Below, piece by piece: positions 28,545 to 36,202 of a DNA stretch of 64,000 nt; the first letter of the stretch is position 1, and each line of letters starts with the position of its first letter. The translations under genes were made by a program, and so were the position numbers. This stretch comes from Aurantiacibacter odishensis. GTDB taxonomy: Bacteria; Pseudomonadota; Alphaproteobacteria; Sphingomonadales; Sphingomonadaceae. The stretch spans positions 1-64,000 of the forward strand of contig NZ_QYOS01000024.1 of assembly GCF_003605195.1 (NCBI RefSeq), given 5' to 3'. Below the pieces are notes generated by a model. The model was not told the origin of the DNA. It saw only the letters and a program-made list of their open reading frames with translations, and searched no databases.

Positions 28545-28696
28545 AAGTCGATCGCGATCCCGTCCTTCACCCAGTCGCCGTAGCGGGTGGGGCTGAGTTC
28601 CTCGTCCACCTTGCCCTTTTCCGGCGCGGGCGGCGGATCGTTGGTCCAGTGGGCGGGCTTCGTGAAGCCTTCGGGTCGTTTCGTCGCTCTTTTCAT
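28541..28696 (-). CDS. DUF1674 protein, SDHAF4-like succinate dehydrogenase assembly factor
   Basis: This 51-residue protein ends with the family signature LSPTRYGDWVKDGIAIDF, which matches DUF1674/SDHAF4, the small factor that binds flavinylated SdhA and promotes complex II assembly in mitochondria and alphaproteobacteria. The ATG at 28696 follows taggagccgct, a good ribosome-binding site. The open frame runs far upstream antisense to rsmB and is not coding there. It is divergent from rsmB (57 bases) and overlaps the convergent membrane-protein gene by 4 bases. The C-terminal motif makes the call fairly secure despite the small size. Confidence 0.85.
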   Translation of the reverse strand: MKRATKRPEGFTKPAHWTNDPPPAPEKGKVDEELSPTRYGDWVKDGIAIDF

Positions 28697-28753
28697 AGCG
28701 GCTCCTACATGGGCGCTCTGGCGCTGGGGCGCAACTGGCCCTAGGGGCATGTC

Positions 28754-29983
28754 ATGGCCAAAACCCCCGGACTGCAACCGCGCCGCGCCGCGCTCAAGAT
28801 GCTTGATGCCGTGCTGCGCCGGGGCGAGACGCTGGAGCAGGCGGGCGGCGCGGCGAACGGCCTGCCCGCTTTTTCGGACCGCGCGCTGGCCAAGGCGCTT
28901 GCGGGGGAAGTGCTGCGCTGGCTGGTCGACCTCGATGCGCTGATCGATTCCGCCACGAAGAACCCGCTGCCGGACGATGCCAAGGCGCGCATGGTACTGC
29001 GGATCATGCTGGCAGGCTGGCTGCGGCTGGAAACCCCGCCGCACGCCGTGGTCGCCACTGCGCTGCCGCTGCTGGATGGCGGACCCAAGCGGCTCGCGCA
29101 CGGCGTGTTTGCGACCCTCACGCGAGGCGAGGCGAGCCTTCCCGCGGTGCCGACGTTGCCCGAAGCCGTCGCCGCGCGCTGGGGAGAGCGGGCGCCTACC
29201 ATCGCGGCTGGCATTGCCGCGCCTCCGCCGCTGGACCTGCGGCTGAAAGCGCCGGACCTGACGGGCGAGATGAGCACACAAATGCAGGCTACCAGCCTCG
29301 CACCGGGACACCTTCGCCTGCCGCGCGGCACCTCCGTCACCGACCTGCCCGGATACGAGCAGGGTAGCTGGTGGGTGCAGGACCTGGCGGCGGGCATCCC
29401 CGCCATTTTGCTTGGCGCGGGCGAAGGAAAACGCGTGCTCGACATCGCCGCCGCGCCGGGCGGTAAGACGATGCAGCTTGCCGCAGCCGGATGGGACGTC
29501 ACCGCGCTGGACGTTCACCCGAAACGCATGATGCGCCTGCGCGAAAATCTCGCGCGCACAGGGCTGGAGGCGCACACGGTCATTGCCGACGCGCTGGAAT
29601 GGGAGCCGGATGCGCCGTTCGATGCCGTGCTGTTGGATGCACCGTGCACCGCCACGGGCACTTGCCGCCGCCATCCCGAAGTTATCCATCGCATCGGGCC
29701 GCGCCAGATCGCCGAGATGGCGGAATTGCAGGCGAGGTTGATCGCCCGCGCCAGCGGCTGGGTGAAACCGGGCGGAACGCTGGTCTACGCAACCTGCTCG
29801 CTGGAACGCGAGGAAGGCGAGGATATCGCCGCAGCCTGCACCCTGACGCCAGACCCTATCCGCGCCGACGATCTTCCGGCCGGATTGCAACCCACGGAGG
29901 CCGGGCACGTTCGCACCGATCCGGGAATGTTGCCGGACCACGGCGGGCTGGACGGATTTTTCATCGCCCGGTTCAGGGCGTGA
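28754..29983 (+). CDS. rsmB: RsmB/NOP-family 16S rRNA m5C methyltransferase
   Basis: This 409-residue RNA methyltransferase combines an N-terminal NusB-like RNA-binding domain (about 1-140) with a C-terminal SAM-binding catalytic domain. The SAM motif is VLDIAAAPGGKTMQLA; catalytic cysteines are in DAPCTATGT and YATCSLEREEGE, the paired motifs of m5C methyltransferases. It modifies a cytosine in small-subunit rRNA. The ATG follows ctaggggcatgtc. It is the last gene of its run; the next gene is infA after about 200 bases with its own promoter-like sequence. Confidence 0.92.
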   Translation: MAKTPGLQPRRAALKMLDAVLRRGETLEQAGGAANGLPAFSDRALAKALAGEVLRWLVDLDALIDSATKNPLPDDAKARMVLRIMLAGWLRLETPPHAVVATALPLLDGGPKRLAHGVFATLTRGEASLPAVPTLPEAVAARWGERAPTIAAGIAAPPPLDLRLKAPDLTGEMSTQMQATSLAPGHLRLPRGTSVTDLPGYEQGSWWVQDLAAGIPAILLGAGEGKRVLDIAAAPGGKTMQLAAAGWDVTALDVHPKRMMRLRENLARTGLEAHTVIADALEWEPDAPFDAVLLDAPCTATGTCRRHPEVIHRIGPRQIAEMAELQARLIARASGWVKPGGTLVYATCSLEREEGEDIAAACTLTPDPIRADDLPAGLQPTEAGHVRTDPGMLPDHGGLDGFFIARFRA

Positions 29984-30006
29984 CCCCGGCGGCAAGCGAG
30001 TCCAAC

Positions 30007-30034
30007 TTGCAATTTTTTTACATTGCGCTATATG
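30007..30034 (+). promoter_or_regulatory. Candidate sigma-70 promoter for infA
   Basis: TTGCAA (30007-30012) is followed after 16 bases by TATATG (30029-30034). The region lies between the rsmB stop and infA and is markedly AT-rich compared with its surroundings (seven consecutive T). It leaves an untranslated leader of about 140 bases. Confidence 0.45.
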
Positions 30035-30180
30035 AAGATTGCTAACGTCGCCTGCGACGGAATTTGACCGCCTTTTCAGGCGTCCCACTTTTCCCCTCAC
30101 ATGCTGCCTGGCTCCGCCTCGGGACAAGCCCGTGCGCGGACGGATTTTTTGCATGTGGTTTCGGGATTGGCGGATACGGT

Positions 30181-30447
30181 TTGGCAAAAGAAGAACTGAG
30201 GACATTGGAGGGCGAGATCAACGAGGTTTTGCCCGATGGACGCTTCGGCGTCACACTCGACAATGGCCACCAGATCATCGCCTATACCGCTGGCAAGATG
30301 CGGCGTTACCGCATCCGCTCCGTCGCCGGAGACCGCGTGCATGTCAAAATGACGCCTTACGATCTGACCAAGGGTCGGATCACTTTCCGCGAGCGGACAC
30401 CCGGGCAAGGCCCGGGCGGTCCGCGCAAACGCGGATTCCGGCGCTGA
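30181..30447 (+). CDS. infA: Translation initiation factor IF-1, TTG start
   Basis: This 88-residue protein is the S1-fold initiation factor that occupies the ribosomal A site. It matches IF-1 from [12 protein letters not shown] through [15 protein letters not shown] to [15 protein letters not shown], then has a glycine/arginine-rich C-terminal extension ([11 protein letters not shown]) not present in enterobacterial IF-1. The family start falls exactly on a TTG at 30181; there is no ATG in frame until 30064, which would add about 39 residues without family similarity. A TTG start would make expression weak or regulated. The upstream leader is about 140 bases from the candidate promoter. Confidence 0.93.
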   Translation: MAKEELRTLEGEINEVLPDGRFGVTLDNGHQIIAYTAGKMRRYRIRSVAGDRVHVKMTPYDLTKGRITFRERTPGQGPGGPRKRGFRR

Positions 30448-30495
30448 TACAGACTTAAAGAAGGGCAGCCACAGCGCGTTGCCGACAAGGATACA

Positions 30496-30648
30496 ATGAA
30501 CAACACGTTTTCGGGCGCCGACGCGCGCCAGCCAAATCGCTCGGGCACCAGCCGGAGCAACCATGGGTATGTCGATCACAACGCCAACATGCCCGGCATC
30601 CTTTCGACCCTCGAACTGCGACGACTGGTCGCAGCGATGGTCGATTGA
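30496..30648 (+). CDS. Small hypothetical protein (50 residues)
   Basis: A short frame follows infA by 48 bases. ATG 30496 is preceded by acaaggatac, a good ribosome-binding site. The 50-residue product has a polar N-terminus and ends in an amphipathic helix, LSTLELRRLVAAMVD. No family is recognised. The helix and spacing argue for a real gene, and a strong terminator at 31055-31083 would close its transcript. Confidence 0.5.
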   Translation: MNNTFSGADARQPNRSGTSRSNHGYVDHNANMPGILSTLELRRLVAAMVD

Positions 30649-30707
30649 GCAACACGACAACAGCGGCCATGCATCCGGCATTTCCGCAGCGAGCCGGAGA
30701 TCACCCA

Positions 30708-30898
30708 TGGACCTGAACAAGAAATATGCCGCGCATCAACACGCGCTCATCGCGTTGGACGAGACCGACAATGCAGCCGATCGCCAGAAGCATCGGGCCG
30801 AGGCGAAGGAGATTGCCGGACAGATCCGTTCTTTCCAGATGAGCCTGGGAGCCGCTGCGGCCTGCGCCTGGTGTGCGTTGAGCCTTACCGCAAGTTAG
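30708..30898 (+). CDS. Small hypothetical protein (63 residues)
   Basis: The 63-residue frame begins with ATG 30708 after gagccggagatcaccc. The product is a charged helical protein (YAAHQHALIALDETD, DRQKHRAEAKEIAGQI) that ends in an alanine-rich, cysteine-containing hydrophobic segment (LGAAAACAWCALSL) that could touch a membrane. A longer frame from 30563 has no similarity. I do not know the family, but the codon pattern looks coding. It lies 59 bases after the 50-residue frame and could be cotranscribed with it. Confidence 0.5.
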
Positions 30899-31035
30899 GT
30901 CAAATGTTTAAGCAAGCCCGGCCCTGACAAACCGACGCCTGAAAGGGCGATTGCGTTTGTTGCAAGCGCATCTGCATTTTTCGCACTTGCAACATGATGC
31001 TGCAGCGCACAAATAGGGCATGCCTTTTCAGGCAT
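30895..31035 (-). CDS. Possible 46-residue CxxC protein on the minus strand
   Basis: A minus-strand frame starts at ATG 31035 after gggagagg and encodes MPEKACPICALQHHV followed by an alanine-rich tail. The C-x-x-C could bind zinc. It overlaps the 63-residue plus-strand frame by 4 bases. The same bases contain hairpins (31019-31034 and near 30960-30995) that may instead belong to a plus-strand 3' untranslated region. I list it as possible only. Confidence 0.3.
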   Translation of the reverse strand: MPEKACPICALQHHVASAKNADALATNAIALSGVGLSGPGLLKHLT

Positions 31036-31054
31036 CCTCTCCCAAACTTCCAAG

Positions 31055-31083
31055 GCCCGGCTGGCAACAGCCGGGCTTTTTCT
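31055..31083 (+). terminator. Rho-independent terminator
   Basis: GCCCGGCT (31055-31062) pairs with AGCCGGGC (31069-31076) around a 6-base loop and is followed by TTTTTCTTT. It terminates plus-strand transcripts from infA or the small genes after it. On the minus strand the U tract is absent. Confidence 0.85.
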
Positions 31084-31103
31084 TTGCCTGGAAGAAGCGC
31101 CTT

Positions 31104-31631
<528 letters not shown>

Positions 31632-31734
31632 CATGTGTCTCCTTTGGCCTGCCACATGGGGGCCCTAAGTCCGCTTGTCATCCCGCCCATAGGTCCTAAA
31701 CTGCGAACGGTTATCGTTTCAGGAGAGAATTCCC

Positions 31735-32544
31735 GTGCGTCTTGCCCCCCTTCTTGCAGCTTTCGCCATTTCCGTTTCCGCCCCCGCACTGGCTGACGAC
31801 CATGCCGAGGCTCCTTCGCTGGAGGATGTGCTGGCGATGAACACCCGCGCCGAGGATGCACCGCGCGACCGGTATCGCAATCCGGCCGAAACGCTGGCCT
31901 TCTTCGGTGTCGAGCCGACCATGCGCGTGGTCGAATACGGGCCCGGCGGCGGCTGGTACACCCGCGTGCTTCTGCCGTGGATCGCTCCGCAGGGCACGTA
32001 CATGGCGATGCAGCCCGACACCGGCACGCCGGAGGAGGGCACGCCGCCGTGGACGCAGCGCTTCACCACCGCTGCCAGCGGCTGGACGGGCATTCCCGCG
32101 AGCGAGATCGCGGCGTTCGAGACCGACGAGATCACCGAGGACATGCACGGCACCGTTGACCGGATCCTCGTGTTCCGCTCGCTGCACGGCCTGCTCAACA
32201 ACGAAGCGGCAGACACCCAGCTTCGCGCCATGCGCCGCCTGCTGGCCAACGATGGCATGGTCGGCGTGGTGCAGCACCGCGCGCCGGCGGATGCCAGCTA
32301 CGACGATGCCAATGGTTCGCGCGGATATCTGCGCCAGGCCGACGTGGTGAACCTGTTCGCCGCGCATGGCTTCGAACTCGCGGCCGAAAGCGAGATCAAC
32401 GCCAACCCGAACGATCCCGCCGACTGGGAGCGCGGTGTGTGGACCCTTCCGCCCGTTCTGGCAGGCGGGGACGAGGACCGCGAACGCCTGATGGCAATCG
32501 GCGAGAGCGACCGCATGACCCTCCTTTTCCGAAAGGCCGACTGA
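31735..32544 (+). CDS. Exported class I methyltransferase-fold protein, paralogue 1
   Basis: This 269-residue protein has a signal peptide (APLLAAFAISVSAPALADD) and a Rossmann-like methyltransferase domain: RNPAETLAFFGVEPTMRVVEYGPGGGWYTRVL is split across motif I, with E-Y-G-P-G-G-G as the SAM-binding loop. The end carries IGESDRMTLLFRKA. It belongs to the predicted exported methyltransferase family (COG4798-like). GTG 31735 follows aggagagaattccc. It overlaps the paralogous gene downstream by one base (TGATG). SAM is not expected in the periplasm, so catalysis there is questionable; the fold may have been reused. Confidence 0.85.
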   Translation: MRLAPLLAAFAISVSAPALADDHAEAPSLEDVLAMNTRAEDAPRDRYRNPAETLAFFGVEPTMRVVEYGPGGGWYTRVLLPWIAPQGTYMAMQPDTGTPEEGTPPWTQRFTTAASGWTGIPASEIAAFETDEITEDMHGTVDRILVFRSLHGLLNNEAADTQLRAMRRLLANDGMVGVVQHRAPADASYDDANGSRGYLRQADVVNLFAAHGFELAAESEINANPNDPADWERGVWTLPPVLAGGDEDRERLMAIGESDRMTLLFRKAD

Positions 32545-33398
32545 TGCGTATTCCTGCAATCCTTGCTGGGGCCGCGATGGCCCTCTCCACGCCCGCGCTG
32601 GCGGACCATCACCAGTCCGACGCGCCGACCGAGATGGAGAACGCGCTCAACCTGGAAAGCGTGCTGCTCCACCCGCGCCGCGCCGAAGACCGTGCGCGCG
32701 ACGATGCCCGCAACCCGGCAGAGACGCTGGCCTTCTTCGGAGTCGAACCGGACATGACCGTGGTCGATTACATGCCCGCTGGCGGCTGGTATTCGCGCGT
32801 GCTGATCCCCTTTCTCGGCGACGAGGGCACCTACATCGGCCTCAATCCCGAACTGCACCCCTCGCTGACCGGCTACTGGGACATGTACCGCGATGCCGCC
32901 ACGCGCATTCCCGCCGACGCTGCCGAATGGGTGGGGGATGACGGGGCAGAGGTGATCGGTCTCAACACCGATGACGATCTGGAAGCCCATGCTGGCACGG
33001 CGGACATGGTGCTGGTGTTCCGTGAAATGCACAACATGCGCCGCTTTGGCTGGACGCACGATTCGATGATGGCCTTTCGCACCCTGCTGAAGGACGGCGG
33101 GATGGTGGGTGTGGTGCAGCACCGCGCAAAAGACGATGCGCCGGTCGACTACACGATGGGCCAGAACGGCTACCAGCGGCAGGCGGACGTAATCCGCCTG
33201 TTCGCGATCTACGGGTTCGACCTTGTTTCCGCCAGCGAAGTTAACGCCAACCCTGCTGATCCCGCCGACTGGGAAGGCGGCGTGTGGAGCCTGCCGCCCA
33301 GCTATCGCGGCGCCCCTGAGGGAAGCGAAGAACGCGCCCGCCGCGCCGAAATCGGCGAGAGCGACCGGATGACGCTGCTGTTCCGCAAGGCAAGCTGA
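32544..33398 (+). CDS. Exported class I methyltransferase-fold protein, paralogue 2
   Basis: This 284-residue protein is a tandem paralogue of its upstream neighbour: signal peptide ending ALADHHQ, RNPAETLAFFGVEPDM, a motif I region VVDYMPAGGWYSRV in which the glycine-rich loop is altered (M-P-A-G-G in place of G-P-G-G-G), GMVGVVQHRA, and the same closing IGESDRMTLLFRKA. The change in the SAM loop may mean the two copies differ in activity. Its start overlaps the previous stop and its stop overlaps the next start, both as TGATG, so all three genes are coupled. Probably periplasmic. Confidence 0.85.
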   Translation: MRIPAILAGAAMALSTPALADHHQSDAPTEMENALNLESVLLHPRRAEDRARDDARNPAETLAFFGVEPDMTVVDYMPAGGWYSRVLIPFLGDEGTYIGLNPELHPSLTGYWDMYRDAATRIPADAAEWVGDDGAEVIGLNTDDDLEAHAGTADMVLVFREMHNMRRFGWTHDSMMAFRTLLKDGGMVGVVQHRAKDDAPVDYTMGQNGYQRQADVIRLFAIYGFDLVSASEVNANPADPADWEGGVWSLPPSYRGAPEGSEERARRAEIGESDRMTLLFRKAS

Positions 33399-33877
33399 TG
33401 CGCATCGCTTTCCTCATCGCAGGCGCGGCGGCGCTGGCCGCCTGCACGCCGGAGCCGGAACCTGTCGAGGCTGCGACCGCAGATAGCGTCGCCGCGCCGC
33501 AAGTCTCGGAAATCGAGGCGGTGATGGAGGATAGCGCCGCCGGGTGGAACGAGGGCGACATGGGTCGCTTCCTCGCCATCTATTCCGATGCGCCCGAAAC
33601 CAGCTTCGTAGGTTCAGGCGGCTTGATGCGCGGAAAGGCCGCGATGGAGGAACGCTACCGCGAGGCCTACGACTGGTCGCAGCCCGACCCGGCAGAGCGC
33701 GGCGTGCTGACATTCGAGACCGAAGATGTGCGCGCACTGGGCGATGGCCACGCGCTCTACATCGGACGCTACATCCTCACCTATCCCGAAGGCCGCGAAC
33801 CGGCGACGGGCTTCACCAGCCTCGTCTTCGCCCGCGAGGACGACGGTTGGAGGATCGTGGCCGACCACAGTTCGTAA
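33398..33877 (+). CDS. SnoaL-like (DUF4440) lipoprotein
   Basis: This 159-residue protein has a lipobox (AALAAC) and a short acidic linker, then an NTF2-like fold of the DUF4440/SnoaL type: IEAVMEDSAAGWNEGDMGRFL, a glycine-rich SFVGSGGLMRGK and the closing DDGWRIVADHSS. Members are small beta-barrel/helix proteins that bind ligands or catalyse simple reactions; here it should be membrane-anchored in the periplasm. It is the third gene of the TGATG-coupled operon with the two methyltransferase-fold proteins. Confidence 0.82.
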   Translation: MRIAFLIAGAAALAACTPEPEPVEAATADSVAAPQVSEIEAVMEDSAAGWNEGDMGRFLAIYSDAPETSFVGSGGLMRGKAAMEERYREAYDWSQPDPAERGVLTFETEDVRALGDGHALYIGRYILTYPEGREPATGFTSLVFAREDDGWRIVADHSS

Positions 33878-33910
33878 ACCCGGCGTTCATGGGAGCGGGC
33901 GCAGGCCTTG

Positions 33911-33939
33911 TGACATTGTATCATAGGGGTTCAATGTCA
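33911..33939. promoter_or_regulatory. Inverted repeat over the start of the SIMPL gene
   Basis: TGACATTG (33911-33918) and CAATGTCA (33932-33939) are perfect inverted repeats with a 13-base centre that contains the likely ribosome-binding site (ataggggt). The right arm runs into the start codon at 33939. In RNA this hairpin could hide the site; in DNA it could be an operator. Confidence 0.4.
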
Positions 33940-34721
33940 TGAAAAGCCTGCCTGTTTTCGCTCTTGCGACGTGTGTCCTGCTGTCAGCCTGCGGCGGCAC
34001 CGTTTACGATCCGCGCGGTGTGGAAAAGTCTGAGACCCTGCTTTCGGTCAGCGCCAGCGGGCAGGCCGACACCCGGCCTGACGAGGCGCAGTTCCAGGCG
34101 GGCGTGCAGAACTGGGCGGGCAATGCCGAGGCAGCATCGCGCGAAACGCAGGAGGATATCGCCGAGATCGTCGCTGCCCTGCGCGAATTGGGGATCGAGG
34201 AGGACGATATCCAGACCAGCGCGGTGAATGTGCAGCGCATCGACTGGGGCGACCGGCGCGGACAATATCAGGCCTACAACACCCTTACCGTGCGCGTGCG
34301 CGACATCGATCAGGCGGGTGCGGCGGTGACGGCGGCAACGGGCGTTGGCGCGAATATCGTCTCCGGCCCGAACCTGCGGATTTCCGACCCTGAAGCGGCC
34401 GCCAACACCGCTTACGCCAATGCCTATGCCGCCGCCCGTGCCCGCGCCGAAGCCTATGCCGAGGCAGCGGGGATGGAAGTCAGCCGCGTACTCTACATTC
34501 GCGATGCGGGCGGGCAGCAGGGCAACCGGTGGCTGGCAGGGGCGCAGGCGACGGCAATGGACGCAGCGAACGTCGCGCCTCCCCCGCCAGTCGCGCCTCC
34601 GGTCGTCCGCACGCAGCAGGCCATGCCGGAGGAGGAAAGCGCCGTTTCCTCCACCATCATGCCGGGACAGACGACCAGCGCGGTTACGGTGCAAGTGGAC
34701 TTCGCCCTCGTGGAGAAGTAA
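33939..34721 (+). CDS. SIMPL-domain (DUF541) lipoprotein
   Basis: This 260-residue protein has a signal peptide with lipobox (LLSACGG) and a SIMPL/DUF541 domain: LLSVSASGQADTRPDEAQF at the start, the ALRELGIEEDDIQTSAVNVQ segment, the alanine-rich YANAYAAARARAEAYAEAAG helix and IMPGQTTSAVTVQVDFAL at the end. Members such as Oxidative-stress protein YggE sit in the periplasm and form ring-like oligomers; the exact role is unclear. A proline-rich insertion (PPPPVAPP) precedes the last strand. The start codon lies within an inverted repeat. Confidence 0.88.
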   Translation: MKSLPVFALATCVLLSACGGTVYDPRGVEKSETLLSVSASGQADTRPDEAQFQAGVQNWAGNAEAASRETQEDIAEIVAALRELGIEEDDIQTSAVNVQRIDWGDRRGQYQAYNTLTVRVRDIDQAGAAVTAATGVGANIVSGPNLRISDPEAAANTAYANAYAAARARAEAYAEAAGMEVSRVLYIRDAGGQQGNRWLAGAQATAMDAANVAPPPPVAPPVVRTQQAMPEEESAVSSTIMPGQTTSAVTVQVDFALVEK

Positions 34722-34732
34722 CGCCTTCGCGC

Positions 34733-35596
34733 ATGACCAAACTGACTGTCGCCGCCCTGCAACTCGAACTCTCGCGTGAAGACGAAGGCGAGAACATCGC
34801 CGCCGTTTCAGACCTTGTGGCAGAGGCCGCAGGAAAGGGCGCGCAAGTCGTCCTGCCGCCGGAACTGTTCTCCGGCCCATACTTCTGCCGCGAGGAAAAG
34901 GACGAGTTCTTCGCGCTCGCCCGCCCGGTGGCGGAGCATCCCTCTGTTGTCGCCATGCGAAAACTGGCGAAGCAGCTGGGCGTGGCGATTCCCACCAGCT
35001 TCTTCGAGCGGGACGAGCACCACTATTACAACACCCTCGCCATGATCGATGCGGAGGGCGAGATCATGGGCACTTACCGCAAGAGCCACATTCCCGACGG
35101 GCCGGGCTACGAGGAGAAATTCTATTTCCGCCCCGGCAATGACGGGTTCAAGGTGTGGGACGTGTTCGGTGCGCGCATCGGCATCGGCGTATGCTGGGAC
35201 CAGTGGTATCCCGAGACCGCCCGCTGCCTCGCGCTGAAAGGCGCACAGGTATTGTTCTATCCTACCGCCATCGGCAGCGAACCGAAGGATGCGGACATGG
35301 ACACCAGCCGTATGTGGCGCCGGGCGATGATCGGCCACGCGGTCAGCAATTGCATGCCGGTGGTTGCCGCCAACCGCATCGGCCACGAGGGTAGCCAGGA
35401 AGCGGGCAACACCTTCTACGGCCACAGCTTCATCTGCGACGAATGGGGCGACTATATCGAGGAATTCGGGCGCGAGGAAACCGGTGCGCTCGTCGCCACG
35501 CTGGACCTGGAAGCGGGCCGCAAGCACCGCGCCAGCTGGGGCTTCTTCCGCGATCGTCGCCCTCAGCTTTACGGTCGTATCGCCGAGGACATTTGA
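34733..35596 (+). CDS. aguB: N-carbamoylputrescine amidase AguB
   Basis: This 287-residue nitrilase-superfamily enzyme hydrolyses N-carbamoylputrescine to putrescine, carbon dioxide and ammonia. The catalytic triad is E44 (PPELFSG), K117 (RKSHIPDG) and C154 (GVCWDQWYPE); the sequence is close to plant and Pseudomonas AguB. It lies in an operon-like run: 11 bases after the SIMPL gene and overlapping folK by 4 bases. No agmatine deiminase (aguA) is in the window, so the rest of the arginine-to-putrescine route must be elsewhere. Confidence 0.92.
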   Translation: MTKLTVAALQLELSREDEGENIAAVSDLVAEAAGKGAQVVLPPELFSGPYFCREEKDEFFALARPVAEHPSVVAMRKLAKQLGVAIPTSFFERDEHHYYNTLAMIDAEGEIMGTYRKSHIPDGPGYEEKFYFRPGNDGFKVWDVFGARIGIGVCWDQWYPETARCLALKGAQVLFYPTAIGSEPKDADMDTSRMWRRAMIGHAVSNCMPVVAANRIGHEGSQEAGNTFYGHSFICDEWGDYIEEFGREETGALVATLDLEAGRKHRASWGFFRDRRPQLYGRIAEDI

Positions 35597-36090
35597 ACGA
35601 GCACCGTTACCTGATCGCGCTGGGCAGCAACCAGCGCCACCCGCACTTCGGCATGCCGCGTGAGGTGCTTGGCGTTGCGGCAGAGATATTGGACGAAACG
35701 CTCGGCACGGTCGCCGCGCTTTCACCTATCGTGGAGTCAGCACCCGTCGGCCCTTCGCTTCGCCGCTATGCCAATGCCGCGCTGGTGCTGGAATCGCATC
35801 TCGCGCCTGACGCGCTGCTCGCATGTTTGCAGGCTGCCGAAGCTGCCTTCGGGCGTAGGCGACTTGGTCAACGGTGGCGCTCGCGCGTGCTGGATCTCGA
35901 TATCCTGCTTTGGAGCGGCGGGACCTTTCATCAGCCAAACCTCGCCATTCCGCACCCGCTTTTCCGGGAGCGTGACTTCGTGCTCGGCCCGGCGACCCGG
36001 ATCGCCCCTGACTGGCGCGACCCCGCAACCGGCCTTTCGCTGCGCCAGCTTCATGCCCGCTTGACCCGCAACGGCCCCGCCCCTAGGTGA
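35593..36090 (+). CDS. folK: 2-amino-4-hydroxy-6-hydroxymethyldihydropteridine diphosphokinase FolK, TTG start
   Basis: This 165-residue enzyme transfers pyrophosphate from ATP to the pterin alcohol in folate synthesis. Family landmarks are the N-terminal YLIALGSNQRH, the ATP-side segment AFGRRRLGQRWRSR and the metal-binding aspartates in VLDLDILLW, then IPHPLFRERDFVLGP. TTG at 35593 overlaps the aguB stop (TTGA) and starts exactly where family members begin, so it is the likely start; the frame before it is shadow. It ends a plus-strand run and is followed by tRNA-Lys after 33 bases. Confidence 0.92.
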   Translation: MNEHRYLIALGSNQRHPHFGMPREVLGVAAEILDETLGTVAALSPIVESAPVGPSLRRYANAALVLESHLAPDALLACLQAAEAAFGRRRLGQRWRSRVLDLDILLWSGGTFHQPNLAIPHPLFRERDFVLGPATRIAPDWRDPATGLSLRQLHARLTRNGPAPR

Positions 36091-36123
36091 GCGCTCGCAG
36101 CGCGTCGCGCTGCCATCCCGTGG

Positions 36124-36199
36124 GGGCCCTTAGCTCAGTCGGTAGAGCAACTGACTTTTAATCAGTAGGTCGCTGGTTCGAACCCAGCAGGGCTCACCA
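36124..36199 (+). tRNA. tRNA-Lys (anticodon UUU)
   Basis: A 76-base cloverleaf: acceptor GGGCCCT pairs with AGGGCTC (one G-U), the D arm is GCTCAGTCGGTAGAGC, the anticodon loop CTTTTAA has TTT, and the T arm is GCTGG-TTCGAAC-CCAGC. The CCA is encoded. The anticodon stem is CTGA with TCAG. Confidence 0.97.
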
Positions 36200-36202
36200 C
36201 CT

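Noticed and set aside
30064-30180. N-terminal extension of IF-1 from ATG 30064
   Set aside because: The added residues have no similarity to IF-1 and lie just after the promoter; the conserved protein begins at TTG 30181.
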